Positions 1 through 10,920 are shown, counted from the first letter of the stretch. The stretch is 64,000 bases of DNA from JBHHUI01 sp965248775 (GCA_965248775.1 OZ252150.1:3968001-4032000); one strand, 5' to 3'. The notes: generated from the letters alone by a model not told the origin. Made by a program: numbers and translations.

Positions 1-693
<693 letters not shown>

Positions 694-694
<1 letters not shown>

Positions 695-1605
695 CACTCA
701 CTCTCCCTTTTGACAGCATGCCCACCGAACTGGTTGCGCAAGGCAGCCAGTAACTTATCGGAGAAGGGAGCGTCCTGGCGGGAACGGAAGCGGCGCTGCA
801 GGGCAGCCGTGATCACCGGCACAGGCACATTCAGATCGATAGACTCGACCACCGTCCAGCGCCCCTCGCCCGAGTCAGGCACCCACGCGGCGATGTCCGT
901 CAGGTCTTCATCTTCTTCCAGGGCAGTCGCTGCCAGGTCGAGCAACCACGAGCGCACGACGCTGCCCTGCCGCCAAATATTTGCGATCTGGTGCGTGCTC
1001 AGTTCAAATTCTTCTTTGGCGCGTAACAATTCGAAGCCTTCAGCATACGCCTGCATGAGTCCGTATTCAATACCATTGTGGATCATCTTAACAAAGTGGC
1101 CGGAGCCGGATGGACCAACGTGCCCCCAGCCTTGCTCGGCGCCGGGTGCCAAAGTTTCAAAGAGGGGGCCATGACGCGCGACAACGTCTGCATCACCGCC
1201 AATCATCATGCTGTAGCCCTCGGCAAGACCCCAAATGCCGCCACTTGTGCCTACATCGATGAAGTGGCGTCCCTGCTCCCGCACAGATTGCGCGCGACGT
1301 TGCGTCTCCTTGTAGTTTGAATTGCCACCATCGATGATCGTGTCACCGGCGGACAGCAACTCTGAAACCGACACGACTGTCTCCTCCGTAATCTTGCCAG
1401 AGGGCACCATGATCCAGACCGTGCGCGGTACGGTTAATTTGCCGATTAACTCGTCGAGTGAATGAGCACCCTGGGCACCTTCCCTAACCAATTCATTCAC
1501 AACCTCGCTATGCGGATCGTAGCCAACAACTTCGTGTCCACCGCGCAGCAAGCGGCGGGTCATATTTGCGCCCATCTTCCCAAGGCCGACCATTCCAATT
1601 TTCAT
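694..1605 (-). CDS. gnd: 6-phosphogluconate dehydrogenase, decarboxylating (short, NAD-type)
   Basis: Converts 6-phosphogluconate to ribulose-5-phosphate and CO2 in the oxidative pentose phosphate pathway. The 303-residue length matches the short gnd subfamily (about 300 residues) rather than the 470-residue form. Visible motifs are the Rossmann loop GLGKMG at residues 7-12, the substrate loop GTSGG at 119-123 and the catalytic stretch KMIHNGIEYG at 173-182. A good ribosome site (AAGGAG) lies about 9 bases before the ATG. It is first in the zwf operon and overlaps zwf by one base. Preference for NAD is inferred from the subfamily only. Confidence 0.95.
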
Positions 1606-1647
1606 TTGAAAAACTCCTTCTTAGGGTAACGCCCTGACGGCTCCCCA

Positions 1648-1755
1648 CCCAGTCACCCAGTCACGTATGCACTGGGTCGTGACGAATACCGACCCAGTTC
1701 GCTTCACGACCCAGTACGTTCGTGACTGGGCGGTACTGGGTGAACTGGGTCGTAC
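1648..1755 (+). repeat. Nested palindromic repeat P1 (four 27-bp units, intergenic)
   Basis: This 108-bp block resolves into four 27-bp units. An outer unit in reverse orientation is split by a complete unit at 1656-1682 and by a variant unit beginning at 1687. That variant is itself split by a further complete unit (1704-1730). The last two bases of the outer unit differ from the other copies. The same outer and variant units occur at 2026-2133 and 6192-6272. It lies between gnd and the tnpB of the IS200/IS605 element. Confidence 0.85.
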
Positions 1756-1801
1756 AGTCACGTGCAGACTGCATCGTGATGATGGATGAATCCAGGGGGT
1801 T

Positions 1802-3454
1802 CTATTGGACAAACAACTCTCCCAGGCTCTCCCGACCATTGCTGGGCGGTACAACATCCTGGGCCTTGTCGATGTTCGCCAAAACATTCGCAAGCGACTC
1901 GTTCAGCCTCCGGCCAAGGCCGAAGGACGCTGACAGAGCCAGCGGTTCACGAGTTTCAATCCGTCTCACAGCCGCTTGCAAGAGGCTGTCGGCTCTTTGC
2001 CAGGTTGCGTTCGCCTGGCTCGCTACCCAGTCACCCAGTCCTGAACGTACTGGGTCAGGACGAATACCGACCCAGTTCGCTTCACGACCCAGTACGTTCG
2101 TGACTGGGCGGTACTGGGTGAACTGGGTCGTGATGAGACGGTCATTTTCGACGCAGTGCGCCAAGAATGCAGAGTACAGATCGCGTTGGGCAATAACGCC
2201 GCAAGCGCATACATGCCAACGCTCGCTAAGGGCTTTCTTGGCTACGACGCCACAAGCATGACAGGTTTGAGACAGACGTGTTGTTCGAGTATTGATGTCT
2301 TGCATCCCGCCGCCAGCATTCTCGACTTTGCGACGCAGATGTTCGACAAACATACCCGGTGCGCGTTTGCCTACCGACTTCCCCCACATGCGCTGCCACG
2401 CCTTGTAAGAGACTTTCTCTGTCTTGATCGTCGTTCCCAGTGCAAGGATTTCGTTTACCAGTTTGCCATGCAGGGACTTCCGATGCGCTGGCAGCATACG
2501 GTGCAACTCGGCCAACTTTGCTTGGTTATTCTGCATGCGCGTGGAGCGCTGCCAGCTCTGGCGCCCCTTTTTGATTTTGCCGTGCTTGTGTTTCCAGTTG
2601 CCATTGGCGTTCTTCAGCCAGCGGTCAGGTTTGTAGTTGTCCGAATTGCCGGCTCTACGTTGGCGTTCCACCTGGCGCTGCAAACGGGCTATCTCCTGCG
2701 AGACATCCGCGATCTCCGCGCAAAACACGCGCAGCGCTGCCTGCTGTTCGCTGTAGAAGGCTATGGTCGCTGGGCCAATGTCCAGGCCAACGACACCGGG
2801 CTGACTAACGTTGCGGCGCTTCTTGAAGGGCAACCCCTCGCAGACCAGCTGCGCATACCAACGTTCGCGCCCGCGAATAGTCCGGTGCACAATGCGGACA
2901 TACTTGATGCGAGCAGCTAGGCCGTGTTGAACAACCTCGTCGTCGGGTTGGATTTTCAATCCGAGCTCCAGCCCCAACCATTTGATCCGGTCGTCTCGCA
3001 GGAGAATTCCAGATTTGTTTGTTTTTCCTTCGACGGCCTTCAGGCGGGACTTGCCCTTGAAACGGGGGCGTCCGAGTTTGCCAAAGGAGTACAGTAGCAC
3101 GGCTCTGAATGCGCGCGTGGCAATTTTTTGAATTGTGTTGCTGTCGAGATGGAGACCCAGCCAGGAGTGCTTGAACTGTACTACGTAGGCATGCAAGTCG
3201 TACTCTCGAAAACTATGCGCTTCGCGCGCTGTCTTTAACAGCTTGTTTCGCCCCGGGTCTTTCTTGGATATTTTCAACGCAACTTGGAAGTTTCGAGACT
3301 GGCGCATCGCGGCCAGCCGGCGCAGACTTTCGCCCAAAGCGGCGTTGTAGACCTGGCGAGCCACCTCGAACCGAATGCGCAACTCCCGTTCGTCGTGGGC
3401 GCTCACGCTCAACTCGATTTCTGTAACGAAACTAGGTGTTGTCTTGCGGACCAT
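1802..3454 (-). CDS. tnpB: TnpB-family RNA-guided nuclease of the IS200/IS605 element, with a 108-bp in-frame repeat insertion
   Basis: TnpB proteins are RNA-guided DNA nucleases related to Cas12 and promote IS200/IS605 retention. This 550-residue protein shows RuvC-I in GLDIGPATIAF, RuvC-II Glu in KTEKVSYKAW, a C4 zinc finger (CHACG and CACG) and RuvC-III Asp in QRDLYSAFLA, so the nuclease core looks intact. The ATG at 3454 overlaps the tnpA stop; an upstream GTG in the same frame lies in the IS4-like end and is not native. A 108-bp nested repeat (2026-2133) adds 36 residues just after RuvC-III without breaking the frame. Removing it joins ENDRLI to ASQANATW. Whether the insertion spoils the guide-RNA 3' region is unknown. 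Confidence 0.88.
   Translation of the reverse strand: MVRKTTPSFVTEIELSVSAHDERELRIRFEVARQVYNAALGESLRRLAAMRQSRNFQVALKISKKDPGRNKLLKTAREAHSFREYDLHAYVVQFKHSWLGLHLDSNTIQKIATRAFRAVLLYSFGKLGRPRFKGKSRLKAVEGKTNKSGILLRDDRIKWLGLELGLKIQPDDEVVQHGLAARIKYVRIVHRTIRGRERWYAQLVCEGLPFKKRRNVSQPGVVGLDIGPATIAFYSEQQAALRVFCAEIADVSQEIARLQRQVERQRRAGNSDNYKPDRWLKNANGNWKHKHGKIKKGRQSWQRSTRMQNNQAKLAELHRMLPAHRKSLHGKLVNEILALGTTIKTEKVSYKAWQRMWGKSVGKRAPGMFVEHLRRKVENAGGGMQDINTRTTRLSQTCHACGVVAKKALSERWHVCACGVIAQRDLYSAFLAHCVENDRLITTQFTQYRPVTNVLGREANWVGIRPDPVRSGLGDWVASQANATWQRADSLLQAAVRRIETREPLALSASFGLGRRLNESLANVLANIDKAQDVVPPSNGRESLGELFVQ
2026..2133 (+). repeat. Nested palindromic repeat P2 (four 27-bp units, inside tnpB)
   Basis: Exactly 108 bp (4 x 27) inserted in the C-terminal coding part of tnpB. 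The order of nesting equals P1, but one inner unit is a different variant with arms TCCTGA/TCAGGA in place of TCACGA/TCGTGA. Reading stays open through all four units, and deletion of exactly 108 bp keeps the host frame. No target-site duplication is seen. Confidence 0.9.
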
Positions 3455-3467
3455 CACTGTCTCTGAC

Positions 3468-4658
3468 TTCACTACCGGACACTTTATCCGTGATTGATTA
3501 GCGGTTGCCTCTCGGCTACACTCTCCGTTCTACCACAGAACAAGGGGAGTATCGCCATGAGTGACAACCGCCGTACATATCGTGCCATAAAGAGCGCCTT
3601 GCGGCAACTGTACCCAGGAGAACCGCAGGGCAACTTGGCTCGCCATTTGGATACGCTCGCTGCCATGGTCAGCGGAATTGTCCGCAGCCAGAGTAGCCAG
3701 CTACCGGCGATCGCCAGGAAAGTGCCAGACGGCAACAAACCCGAGAGCCGGGTCAAACGGTACGCCCGCTGGGTCAAGAATGAGCATATTAATAACGAAG
3801 TCTTCTTTCTACCCTTCGCTGAACCCTTATTGCAGGGTCTGGCGCAGGACCGCCCGCTCGTGTTGGCAATGGACGGCAGCGAAGTGGGCCGCGGTTGCCT
3901 GACCCTGATGGTGAGCGTCATCTACAAGCAACGTGCTTTGCCGGTGGCGTGGGTCACCGTCAAAGGGAGCAAGGGACATTTTTCAGAAGCGACACACGTG
4001 CAGTTGTTGACAGAAGTACACGCTTTGGTGCCCCCTGCAAGCGATGTCGTCTTCCTGGGGGATGGTGAATTCGATGGCACGAACCTCCAGGCGGCTCTGA
4101 ATGACTACGAATGGGCCTACGTCTGTCGCACGGCCAAGCATGTCCAGCTATGTGAAGGGGGCGACTGGTTCGCCTTCGCCGACCTGGATGTGCCCCGTGG
4201 TGCATACCGCGGCGTGCCGGATGTCGCCTTCACCCAGCAGGAATATGGGCCCGTCCTTGCCATCGCGTGGTGGCAGCGCGACTGCAAAGAGCCCCTCTAT
4301 CTGGTCACCAACCTGGAGCTGGTTGCCGAAGCCTGTTCCTGGTATAACAAACGCTTTCGTATTGAAACTTTCTTCTCCGACCAGAAAAGCCGGGGCTTCA
4401 ATTTGCATAAAAGCCATATCGCCGACCCGGCCCGGCTGGCCCGGTTGATGATCGCAGCTTGCCTTGCTTACATCTGGATCATCTACTTGGGCGTCATCGC
4501 CAAACGAGATAATTGGGTGCAAGTCATTCACCGCACCGACCGCTGTGATCTGAGCCTATTTCAACTCGGCTTGCGCCTGCTGGAACAGTTCCTAAATGAG
4601 CATCTGCCCATCCCGGTCGCCTTTGACATGCCCCGCGCAGAAAGTGTCCGGTAGTGAA
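3468..4658 (+). mobile_element. IS4-superfamily insertion sequence, complete
   Basis: A 1191-bp element with perfect 18-bp terminal inverted repeats (3468-3485 and 4641-4658; outer bases TTCACTACCGGACACTTT). It is flanked by an 8-bp target duplication TCTCTGAC (3460-3467 and 4659-4666). It sits at the tnpA/tnpB junction of the IS200/IS605 element, so it arrived later than that element. Confidence 0.95.
3557..4654 (+). CDS. IS4-superfamily DDE transposase
   Basis: Catalyses cut-and-paste transposition of its own element. The 365-residue protein from the ATG at 3557, preceded by AGGGGAG, shows the DDE triad of the IS4 superfamily: Asp in LAMDGSEVGRG, Asp in FLGDGEFDG and Glu in RFRIETFFSDQKSRG (the YREK-like region). 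An upstream in-frame alternative start at 3494 lies within the terminal region and has no ribosome site. The frame is intact, so the copy may be active. Confidence 0.9.
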   Translation: MSDNRRTYRAIKSALRQLYPGEPQGNLARHLDTLAAMVSGIVRSQSSQLPAIARKVPDGNKPESRVKRYARWVKNEHINNEVFFLPFAEPLLQGLAQDRPLVLAMDGSEVGRGCLTLMVSVIYKQRALPVAWVTVKGSKGHFSEATHVQLLTEVHALVPPASDVVFLGDGEFDGTNLQAALNDYEWAYVCRTAKHVQLCEGGDWFAFADLDVPRGAYRGVPDVAFTQQEYGPVLAIAWWQRDCKEPLYLVTNLELVAEACSWYNKRFRIETFFSDQKSRGFNLHKSHIADPARLARLMIAACLAYIWIIYLGVIAKRDNWVQVIHRTDRCDLSLFQLGLRLLEQFLNEHLPIPVAFDMPRAESVR

Positions 4659-5007
4659 TCTCTGACTAGTCTTTTGGCTTTCGATGTACTGCTTGACTAC
4701 AGCGAGGGGCGCACCCCCAACCGTCGAAACAAAATACGAGTTTGTCCACAGCGTCGGTAATTTGGTCGTTAGATGCTTGAACTCTTGTCGCAACAGGCGC
4801 GAGCTACGTCCCTTTATCCGCTTCACGAACTTGTGCACTCCGAATTGGGGATCAACTTCAGCGAGAACATGGACATGATCGGGCATGATTTCATATTCCA
4901 TGATTTCTACATTCAACTCAGAAGCGGTTTGAGAAACGATCTCTCTGAGCCTGGCTTTGACGGCGCCAACCAGTACCTTTCGGCGATATTTGGGACAAAA
5001 GACAATA

Positions 5008-6070
5008 TTAGGACTTACGCAAACCAGGGAGAAACTGAGACAATGTGTGAATGAACAAATTATCTCACTGGGATTACAGCCAATTTCTCTTGGTTAGCCA
5101 AATCAATTACACACAAACCTACTTTGCTGACCATAGTGAACATTTGAGCCACGATCGTGTCAATCGACTGATGAGGGGAATAAATTTACGCCACGGGAAC
5201 TGCGCCAAATGGTGCGCAAAGAGTTGGTTCTCTCTGAAGATGGCTACATTCTCTTTGATGATACGGTGCTTGATAAAAACCATTCCTTTGCCATTGAACT
5301 GGTGCGTAGGCAGTGGAGTGGCAACGCCAAAAAGGTAATCAAAGGCATCGGGCTCGTGACTTGTGTCTATGTCAATCCCGACATCGATAAATTCTGGGTC
5401 ATCGATTACCGCATTTTTGACCCTGCGCGAGATGGACGTAGCAAACTCGACCACTTGTTGGATATGTGGCGAACCATTCTGCATGTGGAACAGCTTCCTT
5501 TCCGCACTGTGTTGATGGATAGCTGGTATGCGACGATGAAAGTGATGAAAGCAGTCGAAAAAGCCGGCAAAATCTACTACTGTCCGTTGAAATCGAACCG
5601 GCAAGCGACAGAAAGTCCTGCGGATGACTACTGCCGAGTTGATGCGCTCTCTTGGAGCGCTGAGGAGATTGAAGCGGGAAAAATGGTTCATCTCAAAAAG
5701 TTTCCAAAAGGTCATCAAGTGAAACTGTTCCGGATTGCGGTGTCTACTCACCGCACAGAGCATGTGGTTACCAATGACCACTCTCAAGATTCCTCAGATG
5801 CTACAGGCATAGAAAGTGCCATCCGCTGGAAGATTGAGCAGTTTCACCGAGAGGCCAAACAGCTAACCGGGCTGGAAGCATCTCAATGTCGTTCGCAACG
5901 AGCACAGCGCAATCATATTGCTTGTGCCATGCTTGTCTGGGTACGCCTGAATCAGATTGCGCAGGATGCACATACGAATGTGTATCAAATTAAGCAAGGT
6001 TTGTTGAGCAACTACATGCGAACTCAGCTTCGGCTACCTTCTATCTCTATGCTCCCTGCGTAAGTCCTAA
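5008..6070 (+). mobile_element. IS701-like insertion sequence
   Basis: A 1063-bp element with 14-bp perfect terminal inverted repeats (TTAGGACTTACGCA at 5008-5021, complement at 6057-6070). It is bounded by a 3-bp duplication ATA (5005-5007, 6071-6073). It interrupts the N-terminal coding part of tnpA. Removal restores the family sequence KYHIVFCPKYRRK across the junction, which fixes the ends. Confidence 0.92.
5051..6063 (+). pseudogene. IS701-like DDE transposase with a single-base frameshift
   Basis: The protein resembles transposases common in cyanobacteria and Chloroflexota: ILFDDTVLDKNHSF (first Asp), VLMDSWYATMKVM (second Asp) and the Glu-containing helix RWKIEQFHREAKQLTG. The first 42 codons from the ATG at 5051 and the rest (readable from 5209) are in different frames. 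One base is missing near the GGGG run at 5175-5178; adding it restores RLMRGNKFTPREL. Inactive copy or sequencing error in a homopolymer are both possible. Confidence 0.82.
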
Positions 6071-6191
6071 ATATGGTACTTGCACGAAAAAACAACATTT
6101 TTGCTACTCTTGTACTGCCGCTTGTTAGACATGCAGTATAATACGACTTTCGTTGGCTTCAAAAGAAGAAACTCCCGCAAATTCCTCCCCA

Positions 6192-6272
6192 CCCAGTCAC
6201 CCAGTCACGTATGCACTGGGTCGTGACGAATACCGACCCAGTTCGCTCGGTACTGGGTGAACTGGGTCGTGA
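6192..6272 (+). repeat. Nested palindromic repeat P3 (three 27-bp units)
   Basis: Exactly 81 bp (3 x 27). It equals P1 without the innermost unit: where P1 has an extra 27 bp after base 1703, P3 reads straight through at 6247-6248. P3 therefore is the pre-insertion state of P1. It lies just outside the tnpA start of the IS200/IS605 element. Confidence 0.88.
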
Positions 6273-6554
6273 TGCCTGAAGGCAGGGGCTTCCTTGGCGG
6301 TTTCCGGTGAAGCAGTGCTGCCATCTTGACTCGTGTCAGAGTTCTCCCCAAATCATAAACTGCGAATCCCGACTTGTCGGGCCACTCACCGACTGCGTCA
6401 GAGGTTATTCCGCCACTGGTTAATTTTTTATTTCTTCGAGCGTAACGAGTCTATTGATGAAGTGTATTGACTGGCTACGAATATGCAATGTGATGCAACA
6501 TTGTCGTTCGAGGTACTGTATTGAAGGAGAAGCAGCTGACGGAATTTTGAGGGC
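6273..6554. other. Intergenic stretch between the mobile region and the AfsR-type gene
   Basis: No gene is supported here. It begins with a short palindrome (TGCCTGAAGGCA and a following GGGGC run at about 6273-6292) of the type seen at IS200/IS605 ends. The rest is AT-richer, with no motif that I recognise. Confidence 0.5.
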
Positions 6555-9500
6555 TTATGCGTTCTTGAGTAGTGTTTGAATAACAGAATCCAGTACGAAA
6601 CTCTTTCCGTCTTCTACAGCGACCGCGACACGTTCAGACGGCACTTCAGCTTTTAGCTCGCGCAATAGCTTTTCACCATCCCGTTGTGTCCACCCATCCG
6701 TCGCAGGATGGTGCAAAGCGAATTCCAGGATTGTGATTGCACGCTCGATTTCACCATTATGTCGTGCGATTGGGGCAGCCATACCAGAGATAATTTCCAA
6801 TACCAGGGCATCTGCCTTCACATCGCGGGCGATGGGTAGTGCCTCGTAGTAGTGGCTCAGTGCCTCCGCAAAACGGCCCTCTGTACAGCCTAAATGACCA
6901 AGATTGGCATGGCAATTTGCAATTCCCCATGGGTCGCCGATGTCCAATTCCATCACTAAACTCTGTTCGAATTCTTTTCGAGCATCAGAATGATTCCCGA
7001 TCTGCCAATCGAGCAGGCCCAAATTGCAGAGAACAGCAGAAATTCCGTGCTGGATGTCCATTGTCCGATAGATTTCAAGACTATTTTCTAATCGTTTCCG
7101 CGCTTTATGGTGCTGTTTTAGTATAAGCAAAGTGACGCCAAGACGATTGAGTGTGAAAGCCGTGTCTAAATAGTGGTTTAAACGGCGATAAATCGTCAAA
7201 GCATTTTCTAAATGCTCAATGGCTTCTTGATGATTCGCCTCGCCCACGGCGACCATACCCAATACTAAATGAGCCTGGGCGGATTCCGACTGTAAGTTTG
7301 CTTGCTGCGCGAGAATAAGTGCCTTGCTTGCGTAGCGGCGGGCCTGTTCATAGTCACCTTGATAGAATTGCACTCTTCCAAGCTTCGCCAGACAAAATGC
7401 TGCCTCGCGATCGTGCCCCCCTCGTTCCGCGAGATCGAGTGCCCGCTGCAATGCGGTTATTGCAGATCCAAAAGCAGAAACCTCGCTCTCCAGTGCGCCA
7501 TGTAACGCGAGCAAGAGCGTAAGAGATTCATCAATTCCACTCTGATCCTGCAGCGCTCGCACGCTCTGCCGAAAACTCGCCGCGCCCTCTTGGAACCAAC
7601 CTAGAACATAATATAGAAGATATAAGGCGCGTGCAGACCGATGTAGCGCATCAATGTGTGCTGAATTCACCGCATAATCCCAAGACGCACGGATATTGGC
7701 AATGTCCGTACTTAATGCCAAAAGGGCTGTCTTCTGAGCAGCCCCGTACAAGTCGGGTTCACGCCCGGCAAGCATCTCCAGATAGTATGTGGAGTGGCGC
7801 GCGGACACCGCATCCATTGAGGCTGCTCCGCCCATCAGATTCTCGGCAGCGAATTCACGCAACATCTCGTGCATTTCGTAGCGGCCGTCAGCCGTTCGGC
7901 GCAACAGCGATTTGTCCGTCAGCGCCGAGAGCGACGAGACTGTCGCCGCTGCGACAGCTTGTGCGGCGACGGCCTCAAAGCCCCCGGCGAACACGGACAA
8001 CTTCCCGAATAATTCCTGCTCCGCGGTCGAGAGTAGCGCCAAGGATTGCTCACACACGACGCGTAAGCTTCGATGTCGTTCCGGTACATCCTGCATCAGC
8101 GTCTCGAGGCGCGTCAGGTTGGCGCCGATCTCTTGCTCAATCTGCTGGGGCGTATATTGCCACAGCATGGCCGCCGCGAGTTCGATGCCGAGCGGAAGCC
8201 CTTCCAAAAGACGACAGATGCCCACGACGGCTGCGACGGCTGTGTCATCGGGGGCGAAATCCAAATCGATCCGACGGGCACTTTGCAAGAAGAGGCGGGT
8301 CGAGTCGTGGTCTTCAAGGGTGGAAATATTGTCTTCCGCTTTAGGAAATCCCATCCCCGACAGCTTTAGCAACCGCTCCCAATGCAGTTTTAGTCGCTCA
8401 CGCGAGGTGATCAGGATTTGCACGTTTGGCGCGCGCGCGAGCAAGTCGGTGACGAGTTTCGAGCCTGGGAGAAGATGCTCAAAATTGTCCAGTAGCAGAA
8501 GCAAAGACTTCTCACGCAAATAGTTTTGGAGCTGTGTTTCCGGCTCGTCCGTGCTGGAAAAAGCGAAACCGAGCGCGACGGCGATGGCCGGCGCCAACAA
8601 CTCCGTGCTGGCAACCCCGGCCAGCTGGACGAACCAGACGCCGTCGCGGTAGTTGTGGATTTCCTCTGCCGCGGCCTGCAACGCCAGGCGTGTCTTCCCA
8701 ATGCCCCCCGGTCCGAGCAAAGTCAGCAGTCGACAGTCCGGGTCGTTGAGCTGTTCGTCGATGCGGTTTAATTCAGCCGCGCGGCCGACAAATGCGGTGG
8801 CCTGCGCGGCCAAGTTGGATTTACGGGTTCCGCGAGCGTCCTGCTGGATAGCTGACCGCGCCCCGCTTCGAATCTCGTCGTAGAGTGCGACGGTCTCTTC
8901 CGACGGCTCCATGCCTAGCTCCTCCGCGAGTGTGCGGCGGCAGGCCTCGAATTGCGCTAGCGCAGCGTTGCGTTGCGCTGGTCGCCAGCTGCGAGCGCGC
9001 GCATAAGTGCGCGGTGTGCGGCTTCCTCCCACGGAGCCAGTTCCAGCCAGTGGCGGGCATAGTCCTGCAGCAGTTCGAATTCTTGCCGGGTTTCGTGATA
9101 GGCGCACAGCTGCGCGAGGGCATCCTGCGCAAGCTGCTGAAACCGTTCCCGCAGCAAATATAGCCAGTCCTCGAACGGATGGCTGTCAATCGCCTCACCG
9201 GCCAGGAATTCACCCCGATACAGCGCGACCGCCTGCCGCCGCCGGTTCGCGCAGCGCGTGCATGTGTCAGCCCGGCGATGCCGGTGGACCGCACAAGCGT
9301 CCAACCGCGCGGCGCAGTCCAGCCGACTCTTGCTTTCCGCATTGAATTGAATTCGCGGCCGGGAGATATGCAGGAAGGGCGGCTCTACTTGTGCGTCGCG
9401 GATCACTGTACGGAGGTTTGACAGGGCGACGCGCAAGTTCTTGCGGGCGGTCTGATCCGGTTCCTCCGGCCAGAGTAGCCCAGCGAGCGAGTCGCGGCTG

Positions 9501-9631
9501 TGGGCTTGCTCAGCTTCCGTTGCTAGAAAAGCCAGCAGCGCGCGAACCTTCTGCGATTCAAACGTCGTCAGTGCTTGGCCGTCGAGTGTGGCGGAGAAAC
9601 CTCCGAGCAACTCCAGTTCCAGACCGGGCAT
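6555..9631 (-). pseudogene. AfsR/SARP-type transcriptional regulator (BTAD, NB-ARC, TPR), frameshifted
   Basis: Large signal-integrating regulators of this kind bind DNA through an N-terminal winged helix, followed by a BTAD domain, an NTPase of the NB-ARC/STAND type and TPR repeats. The N-terminal piece (9631-8957, 224 residues, starting MPGLELELLGGF) holds the winged helix and most of BTAD. The second piece (from about 8970 to 6555) continues with the end of BTAD (EACRRTLAEELGMEPS), the P-loop GPGGIGKT, the Walker-B stretch LLLLLDNFEH and about ten TPR-like helices pairs. The frames part at a tandem CGTTG duplication (8966-8975); removing one copy gives GDQRNAALAQFE, the normal BTAD sequence. 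The downstream part lacks a DNA-binding domain. Confidence 0.88.
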
Positions 9632-9794
9632 GTGTTCATTATAGCGAGGAGAGGGTGGATAGGATATTTACCCGCCTCACCCCCAGCGACGCATAGGCTT
9701 TTCAACAACGGCAACGACCGCACACCGCTGTGGCGCGAAGCGGATTGTGATGGGGCAAGTCCAGACGATCTCCAGACGTTTTTTTCTTATTCTC

Positions 9795-9800
9795 TAGCTA
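9795..9800. repeat. Target duplication of the ISNCY-like element (left copy)
   Basis: TAGCTA here and at 11428-11433 flank the element. The empty paralogous site at about 13705-13710 reads CAGCTA once, which confirms the 6-bp duplication. Confidence 0.9.
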
Positions 9801-10920
9801 GTTTCCGGTGCGAAAGAAGGCCCAATCTGTGAGAGCATTAAGTTGCACACAAAAGCGAACTCACAGAAAGGGCCAAAGCAATGTTACGCGACCGATACGA
9901 AAACGACAAGTTCTTCATGGAAATTATAGAACTGACAAGTAAAATGGATCCAGTGATGAGCCAGATCGATAAAATACTGGAAGACGACGAACTATATCAG
10001 CAAGTACGAAACGACTTTTCGAAACGCTATCCAGGAACACTACAAACTGGACGGAGTTCAAGTCCAGTAGAAGTGGTGTTGCGGATGTTGGTAGTAAAGC
10101 ATCTGTATGGCTGGAGTTACGCACGGACAGAACAACACGTTAGAGATAGTTTGGTACTGAGATTATTCTGCCGAGTGTATTTTGAAGATGTACCAGATGA
10201 GAAGACATTGCTGCGCTGGGCGCATCAAATTCAAACCGACACATTGAAAGCCCTGAATGAGCGTGTGACAAAGCTGGCACAAGAATTGAAAATCACACGT
10301 GGACGCAAGTTGAGAACAGATGGGACGGTGGTCGAAAGCAATGTGCGCTATCCAACCGATAGCGGATTGCTGGTTGATGGGGTGCGGGTATTAGGCCGTA
10401 CACTAACAAAAGCCAAACAAGTATTGGCAACAGCAGGTGGACTTGCCGGGACAGTATTTCGCAATCGGTCGCGGAGCGCCAGAAAGCAGGCCCTGATGAT
10501 TGCCAACCAGGCCCGCAAAAGAAGTGTCTCTGCAAAGGAAAAGCTCAAACAGAGCTATCGTCAATTGGTCAAAACAACCGAAAAAACGGTTCAACAGGCC
10601 AAAACGGTGCTTGAAGATTTGAAGGCGAGTACCCAAGAGCCAGCTCATCGGCTCTGCCAACCGCTGGCCGAAACTATCGAGACATTTCTGCCGCGGGTGG
10701 AACAAGTCCTGGAACAAACCAAACGGCGCGTATTTCAGAATGAATCTGTGCCGGCTTCAGAAAAGCTGGTCAGTCTGTTCGAAGTTGACACTGCCATTAT
10801 CCGACGCAACAAAGCTGGCAAGCCCACCGAGTTCGGTCGCAAAGTCTGGCTAGATGAAGTCGACGGCGGCATCATTTCCGACTGGCGGTTGCTCGATGGC
10901 AATCCTTCCGATGATACCCA

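Larger units (their letters stand above)
4659..6132 (-). pseudogene. tnpA: IS200-type Y1 transposase TnpA, split in three pieces
   Basis: TnpA is the HUH single-strand transposase that moves IS200/IS605 elements. The main piece (5007-4659) encodes the HUH motif in MPDHVHVLAEV and the catalytic-tyrosine helix region VVKQYIESQK. The first 20 or so codons lie at 6132-6071, beyond the IS701-like insertion, and give the family N terminus KYHIVFCPKYRRK once joined. The last codons and stop (TGA at 3456-3454) lie beyond the IS4-like insertion. An upstream TATACT box lies a few bases before the ATG. The gene cannot give a whole protein now. Confidence 0.9.
1756..6191 (-). mobile_element. IS200/IS605-family element, broken by two later insertions
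   Basis: The element carried tnpA (Y1 HUH transposase, start at 6132) and tnpB (3454 to 1802) on the minus strand. Excising the two IS elements (5008-6070 and 3468-4658) with one target copy each restores a continuous tnpA whose TGA overlaps the tnpB ATG as TGATG at 3452-3456. The element is flanked on both sides by nested palindromic repeats in direct orientation (P1 and P3). Exact ends are not defined, because IS605 elements make no target duplication and no reference copy is at hand. Confidence 0.8.

Noticed and set aside
1648..2133. CRISPR array
   Set aside because: The repeats are short palindromes nested in each other and lie inside genes; there are no regular spacers and no cas genes.
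2156..2920. Plus-strand gene of 254 codons
   Set aside because: It is the antisense of tnpB, whose minus-strand frame has clear RuvC and zinc-finger motifs.
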